Assembly (NCBI RefSeq): GCF_017991995.1
Contig: NZ_JAGOPN010000018.1
Span: forward strand, 62,001-126,000
Reading direction: 5' to 3'
From: Pseudacidovorax sp.
GTDB taxonomy: Bacteria; Pseudomonadota; Gammaproteobacteria; Burkholderiales; Burkholderiaceae_C
DNA length: 64,000 bases
In this document: positions 31,399-39,187 of the stretch, piece by piece
Position numbering within the stretch: the first letter of the stretch is position 1
Layout: the number at the start of each line of letters is the position of its first letter
The notes under the pieces: generated by a model
What the model saw: only the letters and a program-made list of their open reading frames with translations
The model's database searches: none
What the model was told of the DNA's origin: nothing
Position numbers and translations under genes: made by a program

Positions 31399-32154
31399 AT
31401 GAACATCGCCGCCAATGCCCGCCTGCTGGCCCTGCTGTCGGCCGCCCATGCCCTGGGCACCCTGCGGGGCGGCGCCCGCCGGCGCTTCGAGGCTCTGGCC
31501 CGCGAGCAGCCGGCGGTGCGCGCGAGCGCGCTGCTGTGGCGCGAGCGACTGACGGGCTTCGTCGAACTCGCGCCTGCGGTGAACCCGCCGGCCGCGGTGT
31601 GGACGCGCATCCGCAACCTGGTGGACGCCGACCTGCAGGAGGCCCGCCTGGCCCAGCAGAAGGCGGCGCCGTCCACCATGCCGCCGACACGCACAACGGG
31701 CTGGTGGGGCAGCCTGGCGCTGTGGCGCGGGGCCTCGGCCGCCGGCGTGGCGGCCACGGTGCTGGCCGGGGTGATCGGCCTGCAGTTCTGGCAGCAGGCA
31801 CGCGAGGCGCAGCAGGTCAAGTACGTGGCGGTGCTGAACGACGACCGTTCGGCCGCATCGATGCTGGTGACCTTCGATGCGAAGCACCGCCAGCTCACGC
31901 TGCAGCGGGTGGGCGACTTCAACGTGGCGCCCGACCGCTCGCTGCAGCTGTGGGCCTTGCCGCCCGGTCGCACGCCGCAGTCGCTGGGGGTGGTGGACTC
32001 GCCCGAAGGCATGCGCCTGGCGGCCAGTGCGCAGGTGCTGCAGCAGGCGCCGGCACTCGCCGTCAGCCTGGAGCCCAAGGGCGGCGTGCCGGGCGACCGC
32101 GGGCCCACGGGGCCGGTGCTGTTCCATGGGGCGTTGATCGAGAAGACGCTGTGA
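31399..32154 (+). CDS. Anti-sigma factor, RskA family
   Basis: A 251-aa single-pass inner-membrane protein. The cytosolic N-terminal ~105 residues (ALGTLRGGARRRFEALAREQ) would bind the sigma factor. One transmembrane helix spans about residues 111-131 (ASAAGVAATVLAGVIGLQFW). The periplasmic part matches the RskA C-terminal domain, with LQLWALPPGRTPQSLGVVD and GGVPGDRGPTGPVLFHGAL. GGAGAC precedes the ATG. Adjacent to its cognate ECF sigma factor. Release probably requires periplasmic cleavage and then intramembrane proteolysis; which proteases do this is not known. Confidence 0.92.
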   Translation: MNIAANARLLALLSAAHALGTLRGGARRRFEALAREQPAVRASALLWRERLTGFVELAPAVNPPAAVWTRIRNLVDADLQEARLAQQKAAPSTMPPTRTTGWWGSLALWRGASAAGVAATVLAGVIGLQFWQQAREAQQVKYVAVLNDDRSAASMLVTFDAKHRQLTLQRVGDFNVAPDRSLQLWALPPGRTPQSLGVVDSPEGMRLAASAQVLQQAPALAVSLEPKGGVPGDRGPTGPVLFHGALIEKTL

Positions 32155-32190
32155 TGGGTCTGCCCTGCATGTGCGTTCACAGCTGACAAA

Positions 32191-32240
32191 GGACGCACGA
32201 GGGCTGGACCGCTAACCCGGCAGAGGACGCCGGCATGCGC
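32191..32240 (+). repeat. Left arm of a long imperfect inverted repeat
   Basis: The core GCTAACCCGGCAGAGG then CGCCGGCATGCGC (32211-32240) reappears in inverted form at 32640-32669 with one indel and one substitution. Weaker matching extends ~20 bp further outward to about 32191. The arms enclose about 400 bp. Confidence 0.7.
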
Positions 32241-32345
32241 CTCGACGCTGTGCGCGAACCCATCCCTTTCCGCGCAGTGGGGTCTTGGGCTCGGCGCCAC
32301 ACAGGGGAGCCGACCCTGGACCATTCGGGCCGAGCCAACCGACTA

Positions 32346-32373
32346 CCGTTCGGGCTGAGCCTGTCGAAGCCCC
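32346..32373 (+). repeat. Dispersed REP-like element, copy 1
   Basis: The copy reads CCGTTCGGGCTGAGC then CTGTCGAAGCCC. It is closely matched by a copy at 62817-62843 (GTTCGCGCTGAGCTTGTCGA) and, inverted and more degenerate, at 32438-32465. This is a known type of extragenic repeat in many proteobacteria. Confidence 0.75.
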
Positions 32374-32437
32374 GCCCCACGGGGGTGGTGATGTATCGAT
32401 CGGGGAAACATCGGGCATTCGCGAAGCGCGCCGTTCC

Positions 32438-32465
32438 GCCCTTCGACAGGATCAGAACGAACGGA
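32438..32465 (-). repeat. Dispersed REP-like element, copy 2 (inverted, degenerate)
   Basis: On the minus strand it reads TCCGTTCGTTCTGAT then CCTGTCGAAGGGC, matching copy 1 apart from a few substitutions. It faces copy 1 across ~65 bp, so the two could pair as a long stem in RNA. Confidence 0.65.
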
Positions 32466-32639
32466 TTCGGAAGCCCTGAGCGCCAAACCCGGCCATTCGG
32501 ACACACCGTCGAGGTGGAGGGCGCCGGTGTGCGTGCGGAGGTGCCATTCGCGGCGCCGTGCAGTGCGCAAGGCACGTCGGTGGAGGGCGAGCACATCACG
32601 GGTGCAACAAGCCGGTCAGCGCGAGCGTGCACCGGGAGC

Positions 32640-32690
32640 GCGCATGCCGGCGCCCTCTGCCGGTTAGCGGCGCAGCACTTGTGCCCCATC
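32640..32690 (-). repeat. Right arm of the imperfect inverted repeat
   Basis: Reverse complement of the left arm: GCGCATGCCGGCG followed by CCTCTGCCGGTTAGC, with weaker matching to about 32690. The pair could be the ends of a small non-autonomous element or a large RNA hairpin. Confidence 0.7.
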
Positions 32691-32788
32691 AACCAACGCA
32701 AGCGCAAGCCCACTCCAGAGCACCCAACCGCACAGCACAGCACGCACAGCACCTGCGAACGCCAACGTGCACCCGCAGTGCGCGCGCA

Positions 32789-32817
32789 TCTACGCAAAAG
32801 AACGCGTGCCGGATGCA
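32789..32817 (-). promoter_or_regulatory. Orphan ECF-type promoter pointing away from the fasciclin gene
   Basis: On the minus strand TGCATCC (32817-32811) is followed after 16 bp by CGTAGA (from 32794). It is the same motif and spacing as at the sigma and lipoprotein promoters. No clear gene lies downstream on that strand before the anti-sigma gene's end at 32154, so it could drive a non-coding RNA through the repeat interval. Confidence 0.5.
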
Positions 32818-32841
32818 TTCCCCGACGCCGCGCAGGCCGAT

Positions 32842-32870
32842 GCCATCCAGCCTAGCCACAGGCCCGTATC
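32842..32870 (+). promoter_or_regulatory. Candidate ECF-sigma promoter of the fasciclin gene
   Basis: GCCATCC (32842-32848), 16 bp, then CGTATC (32865-32870). The predicted start of transcription would be about 40 bp before the fasciclin ATG. Same ATCC-N16-CGTA layout as the sigma factor's own promoter. Confidence 0.65.
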
Positions 32871-32919
32871 TGAAGAGCCTGCCGCATATCCGGCGGTACA
32901 ACAGCCCAAGGAGCCTTGC

Positions 32920-33486
32920 ATGACTTTCTCGAAGAAGACCACCCGCATCCTCGCCGCCACCCTCACCGTCTTCGCACTCGGCGGTGCAGCCATCGGCGCA
33001 TCGGCCCAGGTGACCGTGGGCGGCGCACCGATGTACGCCACCAAGGACATCATCGACAACGCCGTCAACTCCAAGGACCACACCACGCTGGTCGCCGCCG
33101 TCAAGGCCGCCGGCCTGGTCGACACCCTCAAGGGCCCGGGCCCCTTCACCGTCTTCGCGCCCACCAACGCAGCCTTCGCGGCACTGCCCGCCGGCACCGT
33201 CGACACGCTGCTCAAGCCCGAGAACAAGGGCCAGCTGACGACCATCCTGACCTACCACGTCGTGCCCGGCAAGGTCGACTCGGCAGCCCTCGTGAAGATG
33301 ATCGACGACGGCAAGGGCCAGGCCATGCTCAAGACCGTGGCGGGCGGCAGCCTCAAGGCCACGCGCAGCGGCAGCACCGTGAAGATCACCGACGAGAAGG
33401 GCGGCTCGGCCGATGTGACCATCGCCGACGTCTACCAGTCCAACGGCGTGATCCACGTCGTCGACAAGGTCCTGCTGCCCAAGTAA
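32920..33486 (+). CDS. Secreted fasciclin (FAS1) domain protein
   Basis: A 188-aa exported protein: signal peptide 1-29 with cleavage after AIGASA, then a single FAS1 domain. Family motifs are LKGPGPFTVFAPTNAAFAAL (H1 box), TYHVVPGKV, and DVTIADVYQSNGVIHVVDKV (H2 box). FAS1 domains mediate adhesion or bind ligands at the cell surface or in the periplasm. AAGGAG precedes the ATG. In mycobacteria fasciclin proteins are the main targets of SigK; here the same trio is encoded together and an ECF-type promoter lies just upstream, so this is very likely the chief output of the sigma factor. Confidence 0.95.
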   Translation: MTFSKKTTRILAATLTVFALGGAAIGASAQVTVGGAPMYATKDIIDNAVNSKDHTTLVAAVKAAGLVDTLKGPGPFTVFAPTNAAFAALPAGTVDTLLKPENKGQLTTILTYHVVPGKVDSAALVKMIDDGKGQAMLKTVAGGSLKATRSGSTVKITDEKGGSADVTIADVYQSNGVIHVVDKVLLPK

Positions 33487-33618
33487 CGAAGGCCGCGAAC
33501 GGTCCGTTACCTTTGCGTGCGGACCGTCAGGTGCCACTCAGGGCACCGCTACATACTTCGTTCTCGGCAGTCCGATCTTCTCCGACTCTTGCTTCCCCTC
33601 CACACCCGGACTGTCTTG

Positions 33619-33650
33619 GGGCCCGCTTTACGGCGGGCCCTTTTTCTTTT
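33619..33650 (+). terminator. Rho-independent terminator after the fasciclin gene
   Basis: Perfect 8-bp stem GGGCCCGC / GCGGGCCC with a 6-base loop (TTTACG), followed by TTTTTCTTTT. It lies ~130 bp beyond the fasciclin stop and just before the end of the convergent dabA gene, so it ends rightward transcription. Confidence 0.85.
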
Positions 33651-33664
33651 CAGGGCCCGCATCT

Positions 33665-36199
33665 TCAGGCCAGCATGTGCCACCGGCCTTCCGCCAGACG
33701 CTGCAAGGCCTGCCCCTCGAAGCGCCACAGGTGCAGCCAGCCGTTGACCAGCAGGTCGCGCACCACGGCATGCTCGGCGACCACCGCATCGATGGCCGCC
33801 TGCGGCGCATCGATGACCACGGTGAGCCGCAGCGGCTCATGCACCCAGCGTTGGCCATCGTGCAGCGACTGACGCGCGAGGCCGATGCGCAGGTCGCCGC
33901 CATTGCCCTCGAACACCCCCAGCGTGCCGCCCACCACGTTGTGCAGCAGCTTGTTGCCACTGCCCATCCGCACGGGGTCGCAGGTGGAGGCGTGGTACTG
34001 CCAGTTGATCCAGTGCGTGACCAGCATGGGCGCGGTCATCAACTGGGTCAGCAACTGGCCTTGCGGGTCCAGCGCGGCGTCGTAGTCGTGCAGGAAGACG
34101 CGCCCGCCCAGGTCCACGTTCTGGCTGCGATGGCGTGGCGCGATCAGGAAGGCGGCATTGCCCGCGAGACCCCATTCCGGACGCGTCTGCGCCCCGTCGT
34201 TGGCGCGGCGGCGCAGCTGGCGATGCAGCACCTCCGCCGGCGCCCTCGGATCCAGGCCCAGGCGCGGCGCGCGCTCGCGGCGCACCTGGTCCGCGGCGGC
34301 CTCGATGACGGGCTGCAGCCGGTCCCAGCGGGTGCGGGCGTCGGGTGAGAGCCGGTCGAGGTCGAAGCCCTCGATCTCGTCGGTCGAGGTGTTGTGCAGC
34401 GCGGCCACGAACACCGTGGACGCGGGCACGTCGATGCCCTGCGCCTTCAGGCCTTCGCGCACCGCAGCATCGTTGAGCAGCTGCGCCAGGCTGCGCGCAT
34501 TGACTTCGCCCGTCTGGCCGCAGCACGCGCCGCAGTCGAGCGCCGCCGCATGCGCGTTGTTGGCCGACTGGCTGCCGTGGCCCACCAGCAGCACCAGCGG
34601 CGCGAGCCCCCGCACGAGGCCCATGGACTGCAGCACGCGCGCCGCCAGCGTCACGCGCGCCTCGTCATCCAGGCCGAGCAGCTGCGGCCGGCACACCGAC
34701 CGGTAGCGCGCGGGCAGGCCGTCCAGATCGTCGCGCGCGCGGTCCTGCACGCCAGGGCGCAGCCAGCGGCCCAGCCGGCCCAGGTAGCCCAGGCCGGCGG
34801 CCTCGACGAAGGAGAAGGCCGCGCCCGGCCAGCGGCTGGCGGCATGCCACTGGTCGCCCAGCGCGAAGCGATGCTGGCGGGCCTGTTCGGCCTGCCGCTG
34901 CAGCTGCGCCGCTGCGGCTGCGTCGCGGGCATCGGCCGGCACCAGGACATCGCCCACCGTCACGGCGGGCGCCAGGAGCCCGGGCAGCTGCGGCCGCTGC
35001 GCGGCGGTGCCCAGCGGCGTGTACGCGAGCGGCAGGCCGAAGAAGCCGGCCACGCCCAGGGTCTGCATGCCGGGACAGGCCGCTTCCAGCGCGCGGCGCA
35101 GGGGCTCGCTGCGCACGTCGATGCAGAAGGCGGCCTGTACCTCGGGCGTCGGCACCGCAGGCGACGACGCACGGCCGGCCAGCGACGCCGCAAGGCCACG
35201 CTGGTAACCGGCCTCCAGGGCCACCTGCCAGACCTCGTCCACGCGCAGCGCCTGCTCGGCCTGCGCCAGCACCTCCGGCGCACGGCCCCACTCGCGCTGC
35301 ACGGTCGCGAAGGCCTGCCGGGCGGCGAGGTCGTCCTTGCAATCCAGCAGCAGCGCGCCCCAGGCCAGGCGGATGGCCAGCAGCTCGCGCAGGTGCGGGT
35401 CCTCTCGGCCCGCCAGCCGGGCCTGCCAGCCCAGGTAGGCGCACCACGACGCCCAGCCATTGACGGTGAGCAGCACCGACTCCAGGTAGTCGGCCCACAC
35501 GGCCGGCGGCAGGCCCAGGCGCTCGATCACCCAGTGCTCGGCCTCGCGGGCCGTGGGTGGCAGGGCGTCGATGCTGCGGCCGATCTGCGGCAGGCCCATG
35601 AGCAGGCCGATGCCGTGGTCGTGCTGCAGCGTCTCGCGCCAGAAGGCATAGAGGTCTTGCGCGCGCGCCGGCTGCCAGTCGGCCTGGTGCCGGTCGAACC
35701 ACGCGGCGCAGGTCTGGCTGACCTGGTGGGTGATGGCCTGCCGCCAAGCCAGGCGCGCGTGCCGCTGCGGGTCGTTGTCGAGCACGTCGATCAGCAGCGG
35801 CAGTGGCTGCACCGGCAGGGGCCGCGCCAGCGCGGCCACGCAGGCCTCGGGCGTGAGTTCCGCTTCATGCAACTGCTGCAGGGCCTGCTGCAGGTCGGCG
35901 GCCTTGATGCGGCCTTCGGTCCAGGCCTGCGCCTGCCGCTCGCGCGGCGGGAAGACCTGAATGCCGCCCAGCACGGCCATGCGCGCCGCCACCCGGCGCA
36001 CCGGCATGCCGATGCGCGACCAGTGCGGGTTGACGGCGATGGCACTGTCCAGCGGCCAGGCGGGCGCGATGGCCTCGCAGGCGCGGCGGCAGGCGGCGTC
36101 GATCCGGTCGGCCTGCAGGCCGCCGGGTGGGGGCCGCGTCGTGGCATCGATGGATGCCGCGGCAGAGGCAACGCGTGGAGGATTCAGGACATCCGTCAT
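33665..36199 (-). CDS. dabA: Inorganic carbon accumulation subunit DabA (UPF0753/DUF2309)
   Basis: An 844-aa cytosolic/peripheral protein related to beta-carbonic anhydrase. The DabA zinc site can be read: C359 and D361 in FCIDVRSEP, H541 in LVGHGSQ and C556 in ALDCGACCG. The +2 and +15 spacings match those of characterised DabA (C351/D353/H524/C539 in Halothiobacillus). With DabB it is thought to use an ion gradient to hydrate CO2 vectorially and raise internal bicarbonate. The ATG at 36199 follows GGAGA. Its gene begins 35 bp below dabB. In a non-autotroph this pair supports growth at air-level CO2 by feeding carboxylases. Confidence 0.93.
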   Translation of the reverse strand: MTDVLNPPRVASAAASIDATTRPPPGGLQADRIDAACRRACEAIAPAWPLDSAIAVNPHWSRIGMPVRRVAARMAVLGGIQVFPPRERQAQAWTEGRIKAADLQQALQQLHEAELTPEACVAALARPLPVQPLPLLIDVLDNDPQRHARLAWRQAITHQVSQTCAAWFDRHQADWQPARAQDLYAFWRETLQHDHGIGLLMGLPQIGRSIDALPPTAREAEHWVIERLGLPPAVWADYLESVLLTVNGWASWCAYLGWQARLAGREDPHLRELLAIRLAWGALLLDCKDDLAARQAFATVQREWGRAPEVLAQAEQALRVDEVWQVALEAGYQRGLAASLAGRASSPAVPTPEVQAAFCIDVRSEPLRRALEAACPGMQTLGVAGFFGLPLAYTPLGTAAQRPQLPGLLAPAVTVGDVLVPADARDAAAAAQLQRQAEQARQHRFALGDQWHAASRWPGAAFSFVEAAGLGYLGRLGRWLRPGVQDRARDDLDGLPARYRSVCRPQLLGLDDEARVTLAARVLQSMGLVRGLAPLVLLVGHGSQSANNAHAAALDCGACCGQTGEVNARSLAQLLNDAAVREGLKAQGIDVPASTVFVAALHNTSTDEIEGFDLDRLSPDARTRWDRLQPVIEAAADQVRRERAPRLGLDPRAPAEVLHRQLRRRANDGAQTRPEWGLAGNAAFLIAPRHRSQNVDLGGRVFLHDYDAALDPQGQLLTQLMTAPMLVTHWINWQYHASTCDPVRMGSGNKLLHNVVGGTLGVFEGNGGDLRIGLARQSLHDGQRWVHEPLRLTVVIDAPQAAIDAVVAEHAVVRDLLVNGWLHLWRFEGQALQRLAEGRWHMLA

Positions 36200-36234
36200 G
36201 GTGTTCTCCGTGTGAGGGATGGGATCGGGCGCAC

Positions 36235-37788
36235 TCAGGCGGCGGGCACCGACAGCTGGCCGGCCTGCGCAGTACGACGCGCCTCGGGCGTCCACCTGGC
36301 CGGCCACAGCCGCAGGGCGAGGCGGGTGTAAACCTCATCGACATAGAAGCCGGCATAGCTCCAGCGCCGCGCGCGTGCCAGGGCCTGGGGCCGCCATTGC
36401 AGCGTGGCGAGGCCCAGGTAGAGCAGGACCATGCCCAGCAGCGCCACGGGGCCGGCCAGCGCCTGCGGCGCATCCTGCAGCCCCAGCGGCAGCGCATGCA
36501 TCAGGCGCGCGGCCAGGGCCAGGCCGCCGATCATCAGCAGGCCCCAGAGCAGGGCCCGCACACGGGCACCGACCGACGCCGGGGCAGCCGGCAACCACAG
36601 CATGGGCGCCCAGGCCAGGCCGAGCAGCGCGCTCCACCAGAGCGGCCAGGCCGGGCCGCCCATGGCGGCGAGCACGACGAGCACCATGCCGATGGCCAGC
36701 ACCGGCGCCAGCAGCAGGCTGAGCGCCGTGGGCACGGCCGGCGCATGCAGCGCCTGCCGCCGCGTGTCGCGCACCACACCCGAGGCCGACAGGAAGGCAT
36801 GCGCCTTGTAGAGCGAGTGGCCCATCAGGTGCAGCGCCGCCAGCGTGTACAGGCCCACCGCGCATTCCAGCAGCATGAAGCCCATCTGCGCCACGGTGGA
36901 CCAGGCCAGCCGCACCTTGATGCTGATGCGCGTGAGCATGACCAGGCCCGCCAGCACCGCGGTGGCCAGGCCGAAGCCCAGCAGCAGCCAGCGCGCCGGT
37001 GCCGCCGCGTCCAGCAGCGGCGCGAAGCGGATCAGCACGAAGCCGCCCAGGTTGACCACGCCCGCATGCAGCAGGGCCGACACCGGCGTCGGCGCCTCCA
37101 TCACCTGGATGAGCCAGCCATGCACCGGCAGCAGCGCCGTGCGCAACACCACCGCCAGGATCAGCGCCACGGCAGCCCACTGCAAAGGCATGGACAGGCC
37201 GTGCTGCGCGACATGCGCCCACAGCGCCGACAGCGAGCCGCTGCCCACCTCGCGCCAGGCCAGGCCCGCGGCCAGAAGCAGCAGCCCGTCGGCGACCCGG
37301 TCGGCGATGCGCTTCTTATGCGCGGCCAGCAGCGCGAAGGGACGGTCCGGGTAGAAGCACAGCAGCGACTGCAGGGCGACGCCGACGGCGGCCCAGGCGG
37401 CGATCAGCACCAGCCAGTGGTCGGCCATCAGCAGCAGGTGCACGGCCGCCAGCACGCCGCCCAGCGCGGCGGCATAGCGGCGCTGGCCGGCCTCGCCTTC
37501 CAGGTAGCGGGCCGAGAAGCCGGCGATCACGGTGCCCAGGCCCTGCACCAGCAGCGCCAGCACGAGGCCGAGCACCGTGGGCTGCAGGCCGGGTAAGCCC
37601 TGCAGCCGCACCGGGCCGGCCAGCAGCGCCAGCGCCGCAGCCGCCAGCGCCAGGACGCACAGCGCCTGGAAGCCGCGCCAGCTGGCCGCCACGGCCAGCC
37701 GGCCCGACAGGGCGAGCGCTGCGGCCAGCGCCATGGCGAGGGGCGGCAGCAGCGACAGGGCCGGCCCCGGGATGTGTGCGAAGTCCAT
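36235..37788 (-). CDS. dabB: DabB, proton-translocating NuoL-like membrane subunit
   Basis: A 517-aa membrane protein of the NADH dehydrogenase subunit 5 (NuoL/MrpA) family with about 12-14 hydrophobic helices. Family landmarks are HLLLMADHWLVLIAAWAAVG, LLHAGVVNLGGFVLIRFAPL (the antiporter-type helix with the key His) and LMGHSLYKAHAFLSASG, where the helix lysine is conserved. No Nuo or Mrp genes are nearby, and dabA follows directly, so it is DabB rather than a respiratory subunit. It should couple ion entry to CO2 hydration in DabA. Confidence 0.9.
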   Translation of the reverse strand: MDFAHIPGPALSLLPPLAMALAAALALSGRLAVAASWRGFQALCVLALAAAALALLAGPVRLQGLPGLQPTVLGLVLALLVQGLGTVIAGFSARYLEGEAGQRRYAAALGGVLAAVHLLLMADHWLVLIAAWAAVGVALQSLLCFYPDRPFALLAAHKKRIADRVADGLLLLAAGLAWREVGSGSLSALWAHVAQHGLSMPLQWAAVALILAVVLRTALLPVHGWLIQVMEAPTPVSALLHAGVVNLGGFVLIRFAPLLDAAAPARWLLLGFGLATAVLAGLVMLTRISIKVRLAWSTVAQMGFMLLECAVGLYTLAALHLMGHSLYKAHAFLSASGVVRDTRRQALHAPAVPTALSLLLAPVLAIGMVLVVLAAMGGPAWPLWWSALLGLAWAPMLWLPAAPASVGARVRALLWGLLMIGGLALAARLMHALPLGLQDAPQALAGPVALLGMVLLYLGLATLQWRPQALARARRWSYAGFYVDEVYTRLALRLWPARWTPEARRTAQAGQLSVPAA

Positions 37789-37833
37789 CGCGAACCCTCC
37801 GAAGAAAACTGGGCGCGATGATGCTTGGCGGAT

Positions 37834-37861
37834 TTCGTTCTGTAAATTACATTGATACGAA
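37834..37861. promoter_or_regulatory. LysR-type operator region between dabB and lysR
   Basis: An AT-rich island in a GC-rich genome. The perfect palindrome TGTAAATTACA (37841-37851) fits the T-N11-A style of LysR boxes. An outer inverted repeat TTCGT/ACGAA (37834-37838 and 37857-37861) encloses it. It lies midway in the 97-bp divergent gap, so one regulator site could serve both promoters. Confidence 0.6.
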
Positions 37862-37885
37862 CCAATCGATCTTCAAAAAGGAACG

Positions 37886-38794
37886 ATGCAGCTGGAGCAG
37901 CTTAACTTCCACCACCTGTTCTATTTCTGGCGCGTGGCCATCCTGGGCCACCTGACGCGGGCGGCCGAGGAACTGCACACCTCCCAGTCGGCCGTATCGG
38001 CGCAGATCCGGCAGCTGGAGGACCGGCTGGGCGAGGCGCTGTTCACGCGCGAGGGCCGGCGGCTGGTGCTCACCGACACCGGCCAGCTGGTGCTGGCCTA
38101 TGCCGAGAACATCTTCGGCCTGGGCCAGGAGATGCTCGGCCGGCTGCAGGGCCGCAGCGCCGGCGTCACGCGCCTGCGTGTCGGCGCCGTGGCCACGCTG
38201 TCGCGCAACTACCAGGAGAACTGGCTGCGCCCGCTGCTGGCCGATCCGGCGGTGGTGCTCACGCTGGAGTCGGGCCTGCTCGAAGGCCTGGTCGAGCGCC
38301 TGGTGCAGCACCAGCTCGACGTGGTGCTGGCCACCGAGACCGTGCCGGCCGACCCTGACCGGCCGCTGCACTGCCGGCTGCTGGGCAGCCAGTCGATCTC
38401 GCTGGTGGGCCCGGCCAGCCGCTGGCAGGGCCGGCCGCTGCGCATCCCGGAGGACCTCGATGGGCTGGAGATCGCCCTGCCCGGCCCACGCCACGCGCTG
38501 CGTGGGCAGTTCGACGGCCTGTGCGCCTCGGCCGGCGTGACGCCCCGGCTGCGCGCCGAGGTGGACGACATGGCCATGCTGCGACTGATCGCGCGCGACA
38601 GCGGCTGGCTCACGGTGCTGCCCGAGGTGGTGGTACAGGACGAGTTGCGCAACGGCACGCTGGCGATCGTGGGGCGCTCCGACGCGCTGCAGGAGCGCTT
38701 CTACGCGATCACCACGCCGCACCGGCACCGCATCGAGGTGCTGGAACGGCTGATGGCGCAGGCGCCGGCGCAGCGCGGACCCGGCGCTGCATAG
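37886..38794 (+). CDS. LysR family regulator, NhaR-like, next to dabAB
   Basis: A 302-aa LysR-type protein. The N-terminus LEQLNFHHLFYFWRVAILGH and ELHTSQSAVSAQIRQLEDRL is the signature of the NhaR-like subgroup. The effector domain begins near VTRLRVGAVATLSRNYQENW. It is divergent from dabBA with only 97 bp between them, and a TGTAAATTACA palindrome lies in that gap. It therefore probably regulates the CO2-accumulation genes, perhaps sensing low inorganic carbon as CbbR- and CmpR-type relatives do; this last point is inference. Confidence 0.9.
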   Translation: MQLEQLNFHHLFYFWRVAILGHLTRAAEELHTSQSAVSAQIRQLEDRLGEALFTREGRRLVLTDTGQLVLAYAENIFGLGQEMLGRLQGRSAGVTRLRVGAVATLSRNYQENWLRPLLADPAVVLTLESGLLEGLVERLVQHQLDVVLATETVPADPDRPLHCRLLGSQSISLVGPASRWQGRPLRIPEDLDGLEIALPGPRHALRGQFDGLCASAGVTPRLRAEVDDMAMLRLIARDSGWLTVLPEVVVQDELRNGTLAIVGRSDALQERFYAITTPHRHRIEVLERLMAQAPAQRGPGAA

Positions 38795-38815
38795 GTTTGG
38801 TCGGACGAGGCGGCG

Positions 38816-39082
38816 TCAAACGCCGGCCAGCGGCCACTCCTGCCCGTCCGCCGTCACCAGCACGCCGAGGGTGGTGTCGCTCTGCGCCAGCGGCACGCCC
38901 ATGAAGCGTTCCTTGTCCAGCCCTTCGTCGCCCATGTTGATGGCGATGCGGCCATTGCGCCGGGCCTGGATCAGCGCGTCGTACTGGGCCGGCGTGAGCA
39001 GCAGCTTCTGCGGGTAAGCGTTGTCGTGCTCGGCCCAGTGCTTGCGGATGGCGTGGAGGGCGAGGTCGTAGAGAGTGGCCAT
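38816..39082 (-). CDS. Conserved hypothetical small protein
   Basis: An 88-aa protein I cannot assign. It is polar and soluble, with an N-terminal helical part (LYDLALHAIRKHWAEHDNAY) and a C-terminal part likely rich in strands (RFMGVPLAQSDTTLGVLVTA). No signal peptide or membrane segment is seen. Composition is typical of a real cytosolic protein and not of a GC-driven false frame. It is convergent with the lysR gene (21 bp gap) and lies below the TRAP transporter terminator. Confidence 0.65.
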   Translation of the reverse strand: MATLYDLALHAIRKHWAEHDNAYPQKLLLTPAQYDALIQARRNGRIAINMGDEGLDKERFMGVPLAQSDTTLGVLVTADGQEWPLAGV

Positions 39083-39123
39083 GGCGGGATCATAGAAAAC
39101 ATGGGCACCGGGCCCTGCGGGCC

Positions 39124-39151
39124 CAAAGAAAAAGGCGGCCCGCAGGCCGCC
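39124..39151 (-). terminator. Rho-independent terminator after dctP
   Basis: On the minus strand GGCGGCC-TGCG-GGCCGCC (39151-39134) is followed by TTTTTCTTT. It begins 36 bp beyond the dctP stop and ends the TRAP operon. Confidence 0.85.
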
Positions 39152-39187
39152 TCGATGGACAGGGCCACACGCGCGGCCCTGCCGCCA

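Larger units (their letters stand above)
32155..32919. other. Repeat-rich intergenic interval with an orphan ECF promoter
   Basis: A 765-bp stretch between the anti-sigma and fasciclin genes with no convincing coding sequence. It holds a ~50-bp imperfect inverted repeat at its flanks (32191-32240 and 32640-32690). Inside are two facing copies of a GTTCG...CTGTCGAAG-type element (32346-32373 and 32438-32465). At the right end are two ECF-type promoter motifs, one toward fasciclin and one pointing leftward into the interval. Open frames on the minus strand here have poor composition (Cys/Arg/Pro rich, no family) and are not called. Confidence 0.6.

Noticed and set aside
32177-32818. A 213-codon minus-strand frame in the repeat interval
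   Set aside because: Composed of repeat arms and REP-like elements; Cys/Arg/Pro-rich and without a ribosome binding site. The orphan promoter is more likely to give a non-coding RNA.
32155-32919. Possible insertion sequence remnant
   Set aside because: Inverted repeats are present but no transposase fragment or target duplication can be seen, so only the repeats are reported.
36235-37788. Reading the NuoL-like gene as a respiratory complex I or Mrp antiporter subunit
   Set aside because: No other nuo or mrp genes are adjacent, and dabA follows 35 bp later, so DabB is the better call.
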